Shown: positions 63,160-64,000 of the stretch, piece after piece
Layout: every line of letters starts with the position of its first letter
Position numbering within the stretch: the stretch's first letter is position 1
From: Lacinutrix sp. MedPE-SW
GTDB taxonomy: Bacteria; Bacteroidota; Bacteroidia; Flavobacteriales; Flavobacteriaceae
Assembly: GCF_001874145.1 (NCBI RefSeq)
Contig: NZ_MPCX01000001.1
Coordinates: 372,001-436,000, forward strand
Reading direction: 5' to 3'
Length of the DNA: 64,000 nucleotides
Translations under genes and position numbers: made by a program
Notes under the pieces: model-generated
The model's database searches: none
What the model saw: the letters and a program-made list of their open reading frames with translations, nothing else
What the model was told of the DNA's origin: nothing

Positions 63160-64000
63160 TGCAACATCCAATAGACATATTAGAACGCTATTGGAATTTT
63201 ACTTCATTTAGACCACTACAAGAAAATATTATAAATGCTGTATTACAAGGCGAAGACACCTTTGCTTTATTACCTACTGGCGGTGGAAAATCTGTATGTT
63301 TTCAAGTGCCTGCTTTAGTAAAAGATGGTATTTGTATTGTTATTTCTCCTTTGGTTGCACTAATGAAAGACCAAGTGCAAGCCTTACAAGCTAAAGGCAT
63401 TAAAGCAATGGCATTAACCAGTGGCATAACTTATAACCAATTAGACACACTATTAGATAACTGTATTTACGGAAATTATAAGTTTTTATACCTCTCGCCA
63501 GAACGTTTACAACAAGACATTGTTCAAGCTCGTATAAGACAAATGAATGTTAACTTAATTGCTGTAGATGAAGCACATTGTATTAGCCAATGGGGAAACG
63601 ACTTTAGACCAAGTTATAAAAACATTACCAAACTTAGAGAATTACAACCTACCGTAAACGTTATTGCTTTAACAGCTAGTGCAACCCCAAATGTGGTCGA
63701 AGATATTGTAAAAGAATTAGATTTTATAAGTCCTAAAATATTTAAACAATCCTTTTTGCGAAACAACCTATCTTATATGGTTTTTCATGAAGATGATAAA
63801 TATTACAGACTAGAAGCTATTTTAAAAAAGAATCCAGAATCATCAATTATTTATGTTAGAAACCGAAAAGCAACTTTAGAAATAAGTTCTTTTTTAAAAA
63901 GTAGAGGATTTAGTTCTTCATATTTTCATGGCGGACTAACAAATATTGAAAAAGATGAAGCGCTTGATAATTGGATGCAAAACCGAAAACAAGTTATGGT
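63159..64000 (+). CDS. recQ: ATP-dependent DNA helicase RecQ, 3' end beyond the window
   Basis: The visible first 280 residues are a RecQ-type SF2 helicase: motif 0 FRPLQENII, Walker A LLPTGGGKSVCFQ, motif II VDEAHCISQWG, motif III LTASATP. The reading frame is open to the window end, so the C-terminal RQC/HRDC region is not seen. The enzyme unwinds 3'-tailed DNA in repair and recombination. The ATG at 63159 overlaps the stop of the preceding gene (TAATG). Confidence 0.93.
   Translation, partial: MQHPIDILERYWNFTSFRPLQENIINAVLQGEDTFALLPTGGGKSVCFQVPALVKDGICIVISPLVALMKDQVQALQAKGIKAMALTSGITYNQLDTLLDNCIYGNYKFLYLSPERLQQDIVQARIRQMNVNLIAVDEAHCISQWGNDFRPSYKNITKLRELQPTVNVIALTASATPNVVEDIVKELDFISPKIFKQSFLRNNLSYMVFHEDDKYYRLEAILKKNPESSIIYVRNRKATLEISSFLKSRGFSSSYFHGGLTNIEKDEALDNWMQNRKQVM

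Overview
The window is a chromosomal segment of a low-GC member of the Bacteroidota, most likely a marine Flavobacteriaceae. Evidence: very AT-rich DNA; promoters of the Bacteroidota -7 type (TAnnTTTG); weak Shine-Dalgarno signals with frequent TTG/GTG starts; a type IX secretion (T9SS) sorting domain; an alginate lyase; a CcsB-CcsA fusion; a bacillithiol deacetylase; and family-typical DUF genes (DUF4290, DUF2911, DUF2520). The species cannot be named from sequence alone.

Layout. 1-5.6 kb: an alginate lyase gene broken by one stop codon, then oxidative-stress genes (ankyrin protein, katG, a fasciclin-domain protein, tpx). 5.6-12.1 kb: housekeeping genes dgkA, ftsK, a lolA-like gene, an LptF/LptG permease and a RibB protein with a dead RibA half. 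12.2-15.3 kb: a three-gene secreted-protein operon. 15.5-18.4 kb: DegT aminotransferase, thioredoxin, nitroreductase and thioesterase. 18.5-23.5 kb: an accessory island behind tRNA-Ser. It is bounded by a direct repeat of the tRNA terminator and holds a decayed SRAP/YedK gene plus a string of orphan genes separated by palindromic repeats. 23.6-28.8 kb: an exonuclease/GIY-YIG fusion, a DUF3108 protein and tandem M28 peptidases. 28.8-32 kb: a REP-like repeat, tRNA-His, and a sulfur-linked operon (PLP enzyme, rlmF, bshB1). 32-37.2 kb: mscL, two microproteins, the cytochrome c biogenesis fusion and a truncated haemoglobin. 37.3-48.2 kb: a housekeeping run (DUF2520, KdsC-like, UbiA family, Maf, MscS, CorA, PIG-L deacetylase, sodium symporter). 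60-64 kb: murA, DUF4290, DUF493, an NTPase and the start of recQ.

The most interesting region is 49.2-60.1 kb. It holds two consecutive operons: a TetR-like regulator, an AarF/UbiB-like kinase, a flavin reductase, a DUF2867 reductase, DUF2256, Cry-DASH and an FeS-type cryptochrome/photolyase; then an unknown protein, TIGR03643, an SDR, an SRPBCC protein and a CPD photolyase. Both start from promoters of the same unusual architecture (TGTTTAA-N16-TTAAACA-N5-TAnnTTTR). This points to one co-regulated light or UV response regulon, with the TetR-like protein as the obvious candidate regulator.

The second notable region is the tRNA-Ser island. At least two of its intergenic palindromes belong to one repeat family, and three end in AACCGTT just before the next start codon, which resembles an integron-like cassette array without a visible integrase.
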